Shown here piece after piece: positions 22,949 to 31,055 of a stretch of DNA of 64,000 nucleotides (position 1 is its first letter; each line of letters starts with the position of its first letter). The notes beneath the pieces were generated by a model. That model searched no databases. It was not told the DNA's origin and was given only the letters and a program-made list of their open reading frames with translations. The position numbers and the translations under genes are program-made. This stretch comes from RBC074 sp964470555 (GTDB taxonomy: Bacteria; Acidobacteriota; Blastocatellia; RBC074), in NCBI GenBank assembly GCA_964470555.1, contig CAYYDG010000011.1, positions 94,907 to 158,906 on the forward strand, given 5' to 3'.

Positions 22949-25900
22949 ATGAGAAGTTCTGGAATCTCGCGGCGATTCGTTTTCATGCTGTTCGCTCAAA
23001 CCATTCTGAGCGCAACTTTCCTGTTTTTTACGACTGCTGAATGCAACGCGCAGCTATCGGTTTCAGGGCGAACCCAAACACCTGAAGCCGCCGCGCAAAA
23101 GCCTGCGGGCACGCTGGCTGAGCGCATCGCCCGAGGCGAAGCTCCGTTAAGTCTGCGCGATGCCACGATGAAAGACCGTGCAAGGATTTATCAACTTCCG
23201 AATCTGACAGAACGCGAACTGCGCCAGTCTGACGCCAAAGGCCGGTTGCGCGTTGGCGCGGTTCGCGGGTTTGATAAACCAGTCGAAATGACTTCGGCTT
23301 CGTCCAGCTTCAAGCTAGCCGAAGGAACGATCTGGCTGGCGCGGTTCAAAGCTGAAGGCGCGTTGAAACTGCGTTTGCAGTTGGCCAATCTGCAATTGCC
23401 CGCTGGCGCGCGTGTGTTCGTTTACTCTGCCAAAAAACCGGATGAATTTTACGGGCCGCTTTCGGCTGAAACCGCCGATGAACATGGAGCCTTCTGGACT
23501 CCGCCGGTGGAAGGCGACACGGCAGTGATTGAATACTTCATCCCAACGTCTGCCGCGGCGGGTATGAATCAGCCATTTCAGGTGCTGGCTGTCAGCCACA
23601 TCTTCCGTGACGCCCGCGCGCAAATGAAGGAAAGTTTTGGCGCGCAGACAGGTCCCGGAGCCTGCAACAACGAAGTGCCCGCGGATTGGAACGATGCGGC
23701 GCGGTCGGTTGGCATGCTGCAATTCACCAACCCCAAAGGCGAATTTCTATGCTCGGCAGTTCTTTTGAACGACATTGCCATAACCGGCGAATCTCACGTG
23801 TTGACGGCCAATCATTGTTTAAGCACGCAGGCCGAAGCACATACGGTCAGGGCTTACTGGCTTTACGACACAGGAGATCGGCCTGCGCCACCGTTTTCTT
23901 TCAGAGGCGGCACGCTGCTGGTCAGCAGCCCCGTCAATGATTTCACTTTTTTGAGAATCGCCGAGCGCGTTCCGGCGGGCGTCAGGTTTTCAGGCTGGAC
24001 AACCGAAGCGGTTGCGCCCGGCACGCCTGTCACCAGCATTCACCATCCGCAAGGTTCGCATTGGCGTTATTCGTCCGGCAACGCCGTCGTTGGCAATTGT
24101 CCGGCTGACTTTCCTGCTTCGCTGTGCGACAACTATATCAAGGTAAGATGGAATTCCGGCATTACCGAAGTTGGCTCTTCGGGCGGGCCGTTGTGGGTGG
24201 GGCCGCCGTCCGATCCCAAACTCGTCGGCACGCTAACCGGCGGCGATTCGTCCTGCGCCAACCCAACAGGTGTGGATATTTTCGGCAGATTCGACCTGGC
24301 GTTTCCGGCAATCGAGCGTTATCTGACCGGTTCGGGCTGCCTGTACCAAATGTCTTCGTATCAGGAACTGGTTGGCGCGAATGGTGAAACCAGAACGCTG
24401 TCGGTCAATTTGCGCGAAGGCGAGGCCTGTGCGTGGACGGCGAAAAGCAATTCACCATGGATCAGTATTACGGCGGGCAATCAGGGCGCGGGCGATGGCA
24501 ACGTCACGTTTACCGTCACGGCCAACACTGGTTCGCTGCCGCGTTACGGCTGGATAGACGTTGCAGGGCATCCCGTCCTGATTCATCAGGTAGGCAATGG
24601 CGCCGGTTGCCTGCCTGAACAGGTTGAAAGAGGTTTTTATTACGAACGCAGTCTGTCGCCAACGGATTGCCGCTCGGCATTGTCTCCATACACATTCGCG
24701 GATCGCTACACTTTCAACGCGCTGGCTGGCCAGCAAGTGGCGATTTCGATTCTGAACACGAATGTTGACACAGTGCTGATACTGTACGGCCCGGATGGTT
24801 CGGTCGTGGCTTTTAACGATGACGGATGGGGGGCTTTCCGATGGTCAAGAATCCCGCCTGCCAACCTCACTTACCTGCCGCTGCCAGAGACCGGCCTCTA
24901 CACCATAGAAGTCACCAGCTATTACCCGGATGAAATCGGCGCATACCGCATTCAATTGGTAGCCGGTTGCGTGGTGACGGCCACGCCAAGCGAAATCAAT
25001 TTTCCGCAAGCTGGCGGTTCGGCCAGTGTCACGATCAACAGCCCGCCTGAATGCGAATGGAGAATCCGGCTGGATCGCGGCGGACAAACGTGGTTGACCA
25101 GCAACCCCGCAAGCAGCGGGATGGGCACAAAAACGTTGACCTTGACGGCGGAACCCAATCCGACCGTGGCCGTCAATTACGCGACTGGGCCGCGCACGAT
25201 GCGTTATGACATTGAAAGACTCGATCCTCTGCAACCCGGACATTTTGAAGGCGGAACGCTGAGCGTTTCACAGATGCCCATCTGCGCTTACAGCACACAG
25301 CCGGCGCAATCCACAGTTTCGGCTGGCGGAACATCCGGTTCCGTACTCGTCCGGGTTATCACAGGTCTGGGCTGTCCGTGGAATGCTTCGAGCGATTCGC
25401 CGTGGCTGAAGGTCGTTGAAACCAACAACAGCACAGGCGATCTGCGCTTCACCGCCGATACTGTCAATCTGACAAACACTCCGCGCACGGGCAACATCAC
25501 GATTGAAGGCGTCACCTACACTGTCACGCAAAGGGGCTTCAGCAATTGCCATCCATCGCCAATCCGGATTGGCGAAACCGTCCAGTCCCAATTGGTCTCG
25601 GATTGCAACTCGCTGTCGAGTTCGGTCAAAGCGCGGCAATACACGTTTAACGGAACCGCCGGTCAACGCGTGGCTCTGCACATCAGTTCGCCGCAAACGG
25701 ACATGGTCATTCATCTGCTGGGCCCCGGCGGCGAACGGCTGCTCTCATCCGAGAGGAACCCTTCTAATGTGCCGTCGGGATTCAACGACTCCCGGGTTCC
25801 GAAGGATGGAGAATTCTTCGCACTGCCTGAAACCGGCGTTTACACGATTGATATTTCGACGATGCGGGTCAGCGATCCTGTGGCGTATTCGCTGACTCTG

Positions 25901-26890
25901 ACCGAATCGTTGGAAGGCGAATGCCAAAATTCGCTTTCGTCCCTGACCAGAAATTTCGGTATAAGCGGCGGCACGGCAAACTTTACGCTGGCGATGAGTG
26001 GGCAATGCGGATGGACGGCGCAAAGCGCCGTCCAGTGGATAACGATCACATCCGGCACAACCGGGCAAGGCAACAGCACAATCAGCTACGCGGTCGCGCC
26101 GAATTCCGGCGAAGCGCGTGCGGGATATATTTTAATCGGAGGCTGGCAATACCAGGTCAAACAGGCTGGCAGCGGCGTTGCCGTCGTCAACGCTGCGAAT
26201 TACGGCGTTTCGGTTACGGCGCAGGGAATCGCCGCGCTGTTCGGAACCAATCTGGCTACCGACGTGGCCGTGGCCACGTCATTGCCGCTGCCGACCAGTC
26301 TGAACGGGACAAAAGTGACGATCACGAATGTTGACGGTAAAACAGCCGATGCCCGGTTATTTTTCGTTTCTCCGGGACAGATCAACTTTCTGGTGCCTGA
26401 TGTATACATCGGGCAGTTGATCGTGACGGTGACAAATCCGTCCGGTCAGACCTTCGACGGAAAAATCTTCATCGAAAGCTACACGCCCAGTTTGTTCACG
26501 GCGGACGCTTCGGGCAGAGGGTTGGCCGCTGCCGTGGCTTATCGCTGGACGGCCAATTCTTTTGATCCGCCGGAAACTTTTCCGGTTGTGGTTCTCGATT
26601 CGATGGGACGCCTGACCGCCAACCCGATTGATCTTGGAGCCGACAATCAAGGGGTGACGCTGGCGCTGTTCGGAACGGGGCTGCGTCGTTCCCATTACCC
26701 GTACGAGTTCAAGGCGTTGATAAATGACGAAGTTGTCAGAATAGATTACATCGGCCCACAACACAGTTTCGCCGGGCTGGACCAGGTAAACATCACCTTG
26801 CCGAAAAGCCTGCGCGGCAGAGGTGATGTGACGATTACGCTGGTTTACGGAGATTTCATTTCCAATCCGGTTACGGTCAGAATCAATTGA
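22949..26890 (+). CDS. Large secreted trypsin-like protease with BACON, PPC and TIGR03437 domains
   Basis: 1313 residues, starting at ATG 22949 with a signal peptide (about 1-34). A beta-rich N-terminal domain is followed by a lysyl-endopeptidase-like serine protease (about 235-455). Its catalytic His is in TANHCLS (about 287), Asp in VNDFTFL (about 329) and Ser in GSSGGPLW (about 409), with likely disulfide cysteines. Then come BACON-like (463-555), PPC (553-672), two more BACON-like (672-863), PPC (865-987) and BACON-like (990-1073) modules. The last 235 residues match the Solibacter C-terminal domain family (VVNAANYG, SPGQINFLVP, GTGLRR). Probably a cell-surface or secreted degradative enzyme. 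Confidence 0.9.
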   Translation: MRSSGISRRFVFMLFAQTILSATFLFFTTAECNAQLSVSGRTQTPEAAAQKPAGTLAERIARGEAPLSLRDATMKDRARIYQLPNLTERELRQSDAKGRLRVGAVRGFDKPVEMTSASSSFKLAEGTIWLARFKAEGALKLRLQLANLQLPAGARVFVYSAKKPDEFYGPLSAETADEHGAFWTPPVEGDTAVIEYFIPTSAAAGMNQPFQVLAVSHIFRDARAQMKESFGAQTGPGACNNEVPADWNDAARSVGMLQFTNPKGEFLCSAVLLNDIAITGESHVLTANHCLSTQAEAHTVRAYWLYDTGDRPAPPFSFRGGTLLVSSPVNDFTFLRIAERVPAGVRFSGWTTEAVAPGTPVTSIHHPQGSHWRYSSGNAVVGNCPADFPASLCDNYIKVRWNSGITEVGSSGGPLWVGPPSDPKLVGTLTGGDSSCANPTGVDIFGRFDLAFPAIERYLTGSGCLYQMSSYQELVGANGETRTLSVNLREGEACAWTAKSNSPWISITAGNQGAGDGNVTFTVTANTGSLPRYGWIDVAGHPVLIHQVGNGAGCLPEQVERGFYYERSLSPTDCRSALSPYTFADRYTFNALAGQQVAISILNTNVDTVLILYGPDGSVVAFNDDGWGAFRWSRIPPANLTYLPLPETGLYTIEVTSYYPDEIGAYRIQLVAGCVVTATPSEINFPQAGGSASVTINSPPECEWRIRLDRGGQTWLTSNPASSGMGTKTLTLTAEPNPTVAVNYATGPRTMRYDIERLDPLQPGHFEGGTLSVSQMPICAYSTQPAQSTVSAGGTSGSVLVRVITGLGCPWNASSDSPWLKVVETNNSTGDLRFTADTVNLTNTPRTGNITIEGVTYTVTQRGFSNCHPSPIRIGETVQSQLVSDCNSLSSSVKARQYTFNGTAGQRVALHISSPQTDMVIHLLGPGGERLLSSERNPSNVPSGFNDSRVPKDGEFFALPETGVYTIDISTMRVSDPVAYSLTLTESLEGECQNSLSSLTRNFGISGGTANFTLAMSGQCGWTAQSAVQWITITSGTTGQGNSTISYAVAPNSGEARAGYILIGGWQYQVKQAGSGVAVVNAANYGVSVTAQGIAALFGTNLATDVAVATSLPLPTSLNGTKVTITNVDGKTADARLFFVSPGQINFLVPDVYIGQLIVTVTNPSGQTFDGKIFIESYTPSLFTADASGRGLAAAVAYRWTANSFDPPETFPVVVLDSMGRLTANPIDLGADNQGVTLALFGTGLRRSHYPYEFKALINDEVVRIDYIGPQHSFAGLDQVNITLPKSLRGRGDVTITLVYGDFISNPVTVRIN

Positions 26891-26899
26891 CTATGCGTG

Positions 26900-26930
26900 C
26901 GGGCGTCAGCCTCGGCGAGGTTGACGCCCG
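26900..26930 (+). terminator. Hairpin after the large protease gene
   Basis: CGGGCGTCA (26900-26908) pairs perfectly with TGACGCCCG (26922-26930) across a 13-base loop, ten bases after the stop codon. A short, weak T run follows (GTTTCAATGT). It is a plausible intrinsic terminator. Confidence 0.6.
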
Positions 26931-27052
26931 GTTTCAATGTCAGGCCAGAAATTATTGAGAGAATGTAGACTCGCCCACCTCAGGTATTTGCCCTTCCGTT
27001 CTTGGGTCTGAATCCTTGCGAAATGGGAAGTTGGTTGTTAGCTTTTCCCGCG

Positions 27053-27805
27053 ATGCGCACTGTAATTTTCTCGCTAATCATTCTTTGTGTTTTTTCCGTC
27101 GCCGCTGCCGGCCAGACGAAATCACGGGCGACGGCTGTTCCGCTTGATCCACTTCAACAAGCCGATCATTTATTCACCTTTGGCGAAAACGCCGAACACG
27201 ACAGACAATCGCTTGTCGTGATTGAGCAGGCGATTGTTTCCAACTCCGGCGATTATCAATGGTTGTGGCGAGCCGCGCGCGGGTATTACTACGTTGGCGA
27301 AGAAGCCGCCAAGAACGAAAAGCAGGCGTATTTTCAAAAAGGAATCAACGTGGCGCAACGTGCCGTTGCCGCCGAACCAAACGCCGTCGAAGGGCATTTC
27401 TGGCTGGCGGCCAATTACGGCGGATATAGCGAACAGATCGGCGCGTTGAAGGCATTGCAAACGGTCAAAAAAATTCGCGCTGAAATGGAAACCGTCTTGA
27501 AATTGAACGACCGTTACCAGGACGGCGGCGCTTATCTGGCGCTGGGCGAAATGGACAAGGAATTGCCGCGTTTGGTCGGCGGCAATCTGAACCGCGCGAT
27601 CACGCGGCTGGAAGCCGGTTTGAAAGTTGCGCCGCACAATCTGGAAATCAAATTGGCGCTGGCCGAAGCCTACAAGGAAGACGGGCGCAAGGAAGACGCG
27701 CGTCGCCAATTGCAGGAAATTCTGTCTAGTTCGGTGACGGCTTCGCGCGCCAAGGCTGAAGGCCACGTCCAGGAAAAAGCCCGAAAGTTGTTGGCGAAAC
27801 TCTGA
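27053..27805 (+). CDS. Exported TPR protein
   Basis: 250 residues starting at ATG 27053 with a signal peptide (MRTVIFSLIILCVFSVAAAG). Helical TPR-like pairs fill the rest: IVSNSGDYQWLWRAARGYYY, AVAAEPNAVEGHFWLAANYG, YLALGEMDKELPRLVGGNLN and LKVAPHNLEIKLALAEAYKE. The LPRLVGGN step followed by a repeat resembles TRAP-transporter TatT-like proteins, but no transporter genes are nearby. Probably a periplasmic scaffold of unknown partner. Confidence 0.82.
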   Translation: MRTVIFSLIILCVFSVAAAGQTKSRATAVPLDPLQQADHLFTFGENAEHDRQSLVVIEQAIVSNSGDYQWLWRAARGYYYVGEEAAKNEKQAYFQKGINVAQRAVAAEPNAVEGHFWLAANYGGYSEQIGALKALQTVKKIRAEMETVLKLNDRYQDGGAYLALGEMDKELPRLVGGNLNRAITRLEAGLKVAPHNLEIKLALAEAYKEDGRKEDARRQLQEILSSSVTASRAKAEGHVQEKARKLLAKL

Positions 27806-27835
27806 GTTGTTGACTCAAGAAGAGAAGGAAAAAAA

Positions 27836-27925
27836 CAACTACGAATGAACACGAATGGTCACGAATTTTGGGATGAGGCCGCCTGAATTTCTTCATTCGT
27901 GGTCTTTCATGAATATTCGTAGTTG
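27836..27925. repeat. ACGAA-word hairpin
   Basis: The left arm is CAACTACGAATGAACACGAA and then TGGTCACGAAT. The right arm is ATTCGTGGTC, TTTCATGAATATTCGTAGTTG. It lies between the TPR gene and the histidine kinase gene. Close in sequence to the inner hairpin at 8293-8390 and the outer one at 47916-48073, so these three share one sub-family. Confidence 0.82.
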
Positions 27926-27956
27926 CCAACTTGAGTTGATCTCAGTTCTACATCAC

Positions 27957-29411
27957 ATGAAACCTGTCGGATTATTCAAACCGTTGGCCAGTTTTCGCAC
28001 GCAGTTGATCGTTTTCATCGCGCTGATGCTGTTGGCGTTGGCCATCACGCTGGGGTTGATCAACCAGAGGCTGGAAGTTCGCACCACCGGCGTGGTGGAT
28101 GAATACATTCGCGCCATCACGCTGGCCAACGACGTGTTGTATCAATCGGTGTCGGGTGACAAATATCTGTTTCAACTGGTCAATCTGGGCGAAGCGGGCA
28201 ATCTGGCGGTCAACGCAGAAAGCGTGATTCGGCACATTCTGGTGGTGGACGAAGCGCGCAAAATCGTCAACAGCACAGACAGCAAAGACCTGGGTCAGCA
28301 ACTTTCGCCGGAAATCAGCGCCTTGCCGCCGCTGCAAAAAGGCGACATCAAAGAAGAAGCAACCGACGGAAATTCCGACCAGCAACGAACGATGAGCTAT
28401 TCGTTCGACACGGACAAAGGCAAACGAACGGTGTATTTCGTCATTTCGATGAACCGGTTGCAGCGCGTGAAAGAAACTGCCGACCGCAACCGATTGATCG
28501 CCGCCAGCGTGCTGGGCGTGTTGTTGCTGGTGGTGACGGCGTTGTTCAGCAATCGGTTGACGCGCCCGATCAGCGATCTGGCACAAGGCGCTCGTCGCGT
28601 TGCCGCCGGAGACGTGGAGTTTCAGGTTCCGGTCAAAGGCCCCGAAGAAGTCAGCGCGTTGTCCGTAACATTCAACGAAATGCTGGCCGGGTTGCGCCGC
28701 AACCAGGAACTGGAAGAGGAATTGCAACGGTCGGAACGGTCGGCGGTCGTCGGTCGTCTGGCGTCGGGTATCGCGCACGAAATTCGCAATCCGCTGAATT
28801 TCATCAATCTTTCGATTGACCATTTGCGCGAAGCTTTCGCTCCGGCCAATCCCGGACAAAGCGCTCAGTACAAACACATTCTGACGACGATCAAAGACGA
28901 ATTGGCGCGGTTGAACCAATTGGTCAGCGATTTTTTGAGTTATGGGCGTCCGGCGAAATTGAAGCTGCGCGAAATTGATGCGCGCGTGCTGGTCGAAGAA
29001 GTCCGCGACCTGGTGACGGCCAAAGCCGACGAACAAGGCGTCAAGATCCTCATCGAATCCAACGGCGCCGACACGCGATTGACCGCTGACGCCGAACAAC
29101 TCAAAACCTGTTTTTCAAATTTGATGATAAACGCCGTGCAGGCCATGCCGGGCGGCGGCGATCTGGACGTGGTCTTGAACACCAACGACGGACACATTGA
29201 AATCGAATTCAGCGACACCGGCACGGGCATGTTGCCCGAAACGCTGGAACAGATTTTCGAGCCGTATTATTCGACCAAGGAAACAGGCATAGGTTTGGGA
29301 TTGCCGCTGACCAAAAAAATCATCGAAGAGCACGGCGGACAGATCGAAGTCGAAAGCGAAGTCGGCATTGGCACGTCTTTTATTGTTACTTTGCCGCGAA
29401 AAACCTCTTGA
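27957..29411 (+). CDS. Sensor histidine kinase of an NtrC-type pair
   Basis: 484 residues from ATG 27957. Two membrane helices (about 15-38 and 180-198) flank a small extracytoplasmic sensor, followed by HAMP (RPISDLAQGARRVAAGD). The HisKA domain has the phospho-acceptor His in SGIAHEIRNPLNFIN (about 276). The HATPase domain shows the N box (NLMINAVQAMPGG), DTGTGM and GIGLGLPL. It is an NtrB/AtoS-like kinase. It is followed after 109 bases by the sigma-54 activator gene, its probable partner. Confidence 0.93.
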   Translation: MKPVGLFKPLASFRTQLIVFIALMLLALAITLGLINQRLEVRTTGVVDEYIRAITLANDVLYQSVSGDKYLFQLVNLGEAGNLAVNAESVIRHILVVDEARKIVNSTDSKDLGQQLSPEISALPPLQKGDIKEEATDGNSDQQRTMSYSFDTDKGKRTVYFVISMNRLQRVKETADRNRLIAASVLGVLLLVVTALFSNRLTRPISDLAQGARRVAAGDVEFQVPVKGPEEVSALSVTFNEMLAGLRRNQELEEELQRSERSAVVGRLASGIAHEIRNPLNFINLSIDHLREAFAPANPGQSAQYKHILTTIKDELARLNQLVSDFLSYGRPAKLKLREIDARVLVEEVRDLVTAKADEQGVKILIESNGADTRLTADAEQLKTCFSNLMINAVQAMPGGGDLDVVLNTNDGHIEIEFSDTGTGMLPETLEQIFEPYYSTKETGIGLGLPLTKKIIEEHGGQIEVESEVGIGTSFIVTLPRKTS

Positions 29412-29416
29412 TTGCA

Positions 29417-29492
29417 GTACGGGGAGCGTGAGCGACCTGGTTGTCTCGGCAGGCAACACGTTAGAGTCGCAGGTCGCTCACGCTCGCCGTAC
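29417..29492. repeat. 22-base inverted repeat between kinase and regulator
   Basis: The arms at 29417-29438 (GTACGGGGAGCGTGAGCGAC, then CT) and 29471-29492 are reverse complements with one mismatch, separated by 32 bases. It begins five bases after the kinase stop codon and ends 28 bases before the regulator start. Similar in design to 6515-6610 and 12955-13026. Confidence 0.85.
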
Positions 29493-29520
29493 CGCACCAC
29501 GTATCCGCATTGGAGACCTG

Positions 29521-30921
29521 ATGGCTGCAAGAAAAATTCTGGTTGTTGATGACGAAAAAAATCAACGCGACATTTTGCAAATGATCCTGACCGGCGAATT
29601 CGACGAAACCGGCGCGGCGCGGTACGAAGTCAAAACCGCCGCTTCCGGGCAGGACGCGCTGCGTTCGTTCAAGCACGAAAATTTCGATCTGGTGCTGACC
29701 GATCTGAAAATGTCCGGCATGGACGGGCTGCAATTGTTGAACGAACTGGCGCAGTTGGATAGCTCGACGCCGGTGATTTTGATGACTGCGCACGGTTCGA
29801 TTGAAACCGTCAAGGAAGCCTTGCGCGGCGGGGCTTTCGATTATCTGGAAAAACCGCTCGACCGCGCCAAGCTGCTCGAAACCGTCGCCAAAGCCGTTTC
29901 CCAGATGAAAGCCGTGGACGAAGAAATCATCGGCGTTTCTGACGCCATGGAGCGCGTCAAAAAGATGATCGTCAAAGTCGCGCCTTCGTCTTCGACCGTG
30001 TTGATTCGCGGCGAATCCGGCACCGGCAAAGAGCGCATCGCCCGCGCCATTCACAAAGCCAGCCCGCGCATCAACGAACGATTCCAGGCGGTCAATTGCG
30101 CAGCGATCAACGAAAACCTGCTGGAATCGGAACTCTTCGGCCACGAAAAAGGCAGCTTCACCGGCGCGCATGCCGAAAAGAAAGGGCTGTTTGAAATCGC
30201 CGACAAAGGCACGTTGTTTTTGGACGAAATCGGCGAAGTCAGCCCCAGCATGCAGGCCAAGCTGTTGCGCGCCTTGCAGGAAAAAGAAGTCACGCACGTG
30301 GGCGGAACCAGAGCGATCAAGGTGGACGTGCGCGTGCTGGCCGCCACCAACCGCGATCTGGAAGCGATGGTCAAAGACGGACGGTTTCGCGAAGATTTGT
30401 ATTACCGGCTGAACGTCATTCCGATTCAGATTCCTCCGCTGCGCCAGCGCCGCGACGACATTGAAGTGCTGACCAATTTCTTCCTGCACAAACACAGCGC
30501 CAACGCTTCGCGGCCAATCCGGCTTTCCGGCGAAGCCCGCAGCCTGATTATGAATTACGGATGGCCGGGCAATGTGCGCCAACTGGAATCGGCCATCGAA
30601 CGCGCCTTGCTGCTGGCTGAAGGCGACGAAATCACCGGCGAAGATTTGCCGATGGAAATTCGCCAGGTTGCCCAGATCGAAGGCACGGGCGGATTCAAAC
30701 TTCCGCCCGAAGGCATTTCGTTTGAAGAACTGGAACGCTCGCTGATTATGCAGGCGATGGAACAAACCGGCTGGAACATCACGCGCTCAGCCAAGCTGCT
30801 GGGCTTGTCGTTCCGCACGATGCAATACCGGCTGGACAAATTCGGCATCAAACGTCCCAGCCGCGGCAAAGGCGGAACGGACGAGTTGGATGAAGACGAA
30901 ACTCCACCCGAAGGCGAATAA
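29521..30921 (+). CDS. Sigma-54-dependent NtrC-family response regulator
   Basis: 466 residues from ATG 29521 behind GGAGA. The receiver domain has acidic pair VVDDEKN, phospho-Asp in VLTDLKMSGMDG and Lys in LEKPLD. The AAA+ domain has Walker A GESGTGKE, a GSFTGA loop (variant of GAFTGA, still the sigma-54 contact), Walker B LFLDEIGE and an R-finger region. A Fis-type helix-turn-helix (ITRSAKLLGLSFRTMQYRL) closes it. It activates sigma-54 promoters on phosphorylation by the upstream kinase. Targets are unknown; I found no clear -24/-12 promoter nearby. Confidence 0.95.
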   Translation: MAARKILVVDDEKNQRDILQMILTGEFDETGAARYEVKTAASGQDALRSFKHENFDLVLTDLKMSGMDGLQLLNELAQLDSSTPVILMTAHGSIETVKEALRGGAFDYLEKPLDRAKLLETVAKAVSQMKAVDEEIIGVSDAMERVKKMIVKVAPSSSTVLIRGESGTGKERIARAIHKASPRINERFQAVNCAAINENLLESELFGHEKGSFTGAHAEKKGLFEIADKGTLFLDEIGEVSPSMQAKLLRALQEKEVTHVGGTRAIKVDVRVLAATNRDLEAMVKDGRFREDLYYRLNVIPIQIPPLRQRRDDIEVLTNFFLHKHSANASRPIRLSGEARSLIMNYGWPGNVRQLESAIERALLLAEGDEITGEDLPMEIRQVAQIEGTGGFKLPPEGISFEELERSLIMQAMEQTGWNITRSAKLLGLSFRTMQYRLDKFGIKRPSRGKGGTDELDEDETPPEGE

Positions 30922-30925
30922 CAAA

Positions 30926-30966
30926 AACGGCTAGCCGAAATCAGATCGGCTGGCCGTTATTGTTTT
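30926..30966 (+). terminator. Intrinsic terminator after the NtrC-type gene
   Basis: AACGGCTAGCCGA (from 30926) pairs with TCGGCTGGCCGTT (to 30958) with one mismatch and a short loop, followed by ATTGTTTTG. It begins right after the regulator stop codon. Confidence 0.8.
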
Positions 30967-31055
30967 GCTTGTCTGGTCGCAATCTTTCCATGCTTCTATT
31001 GCCTGCGCACCTAGCGCTTTCCAGGTAGTTACCAGTTCCAGACAGGAGTCAGGCC

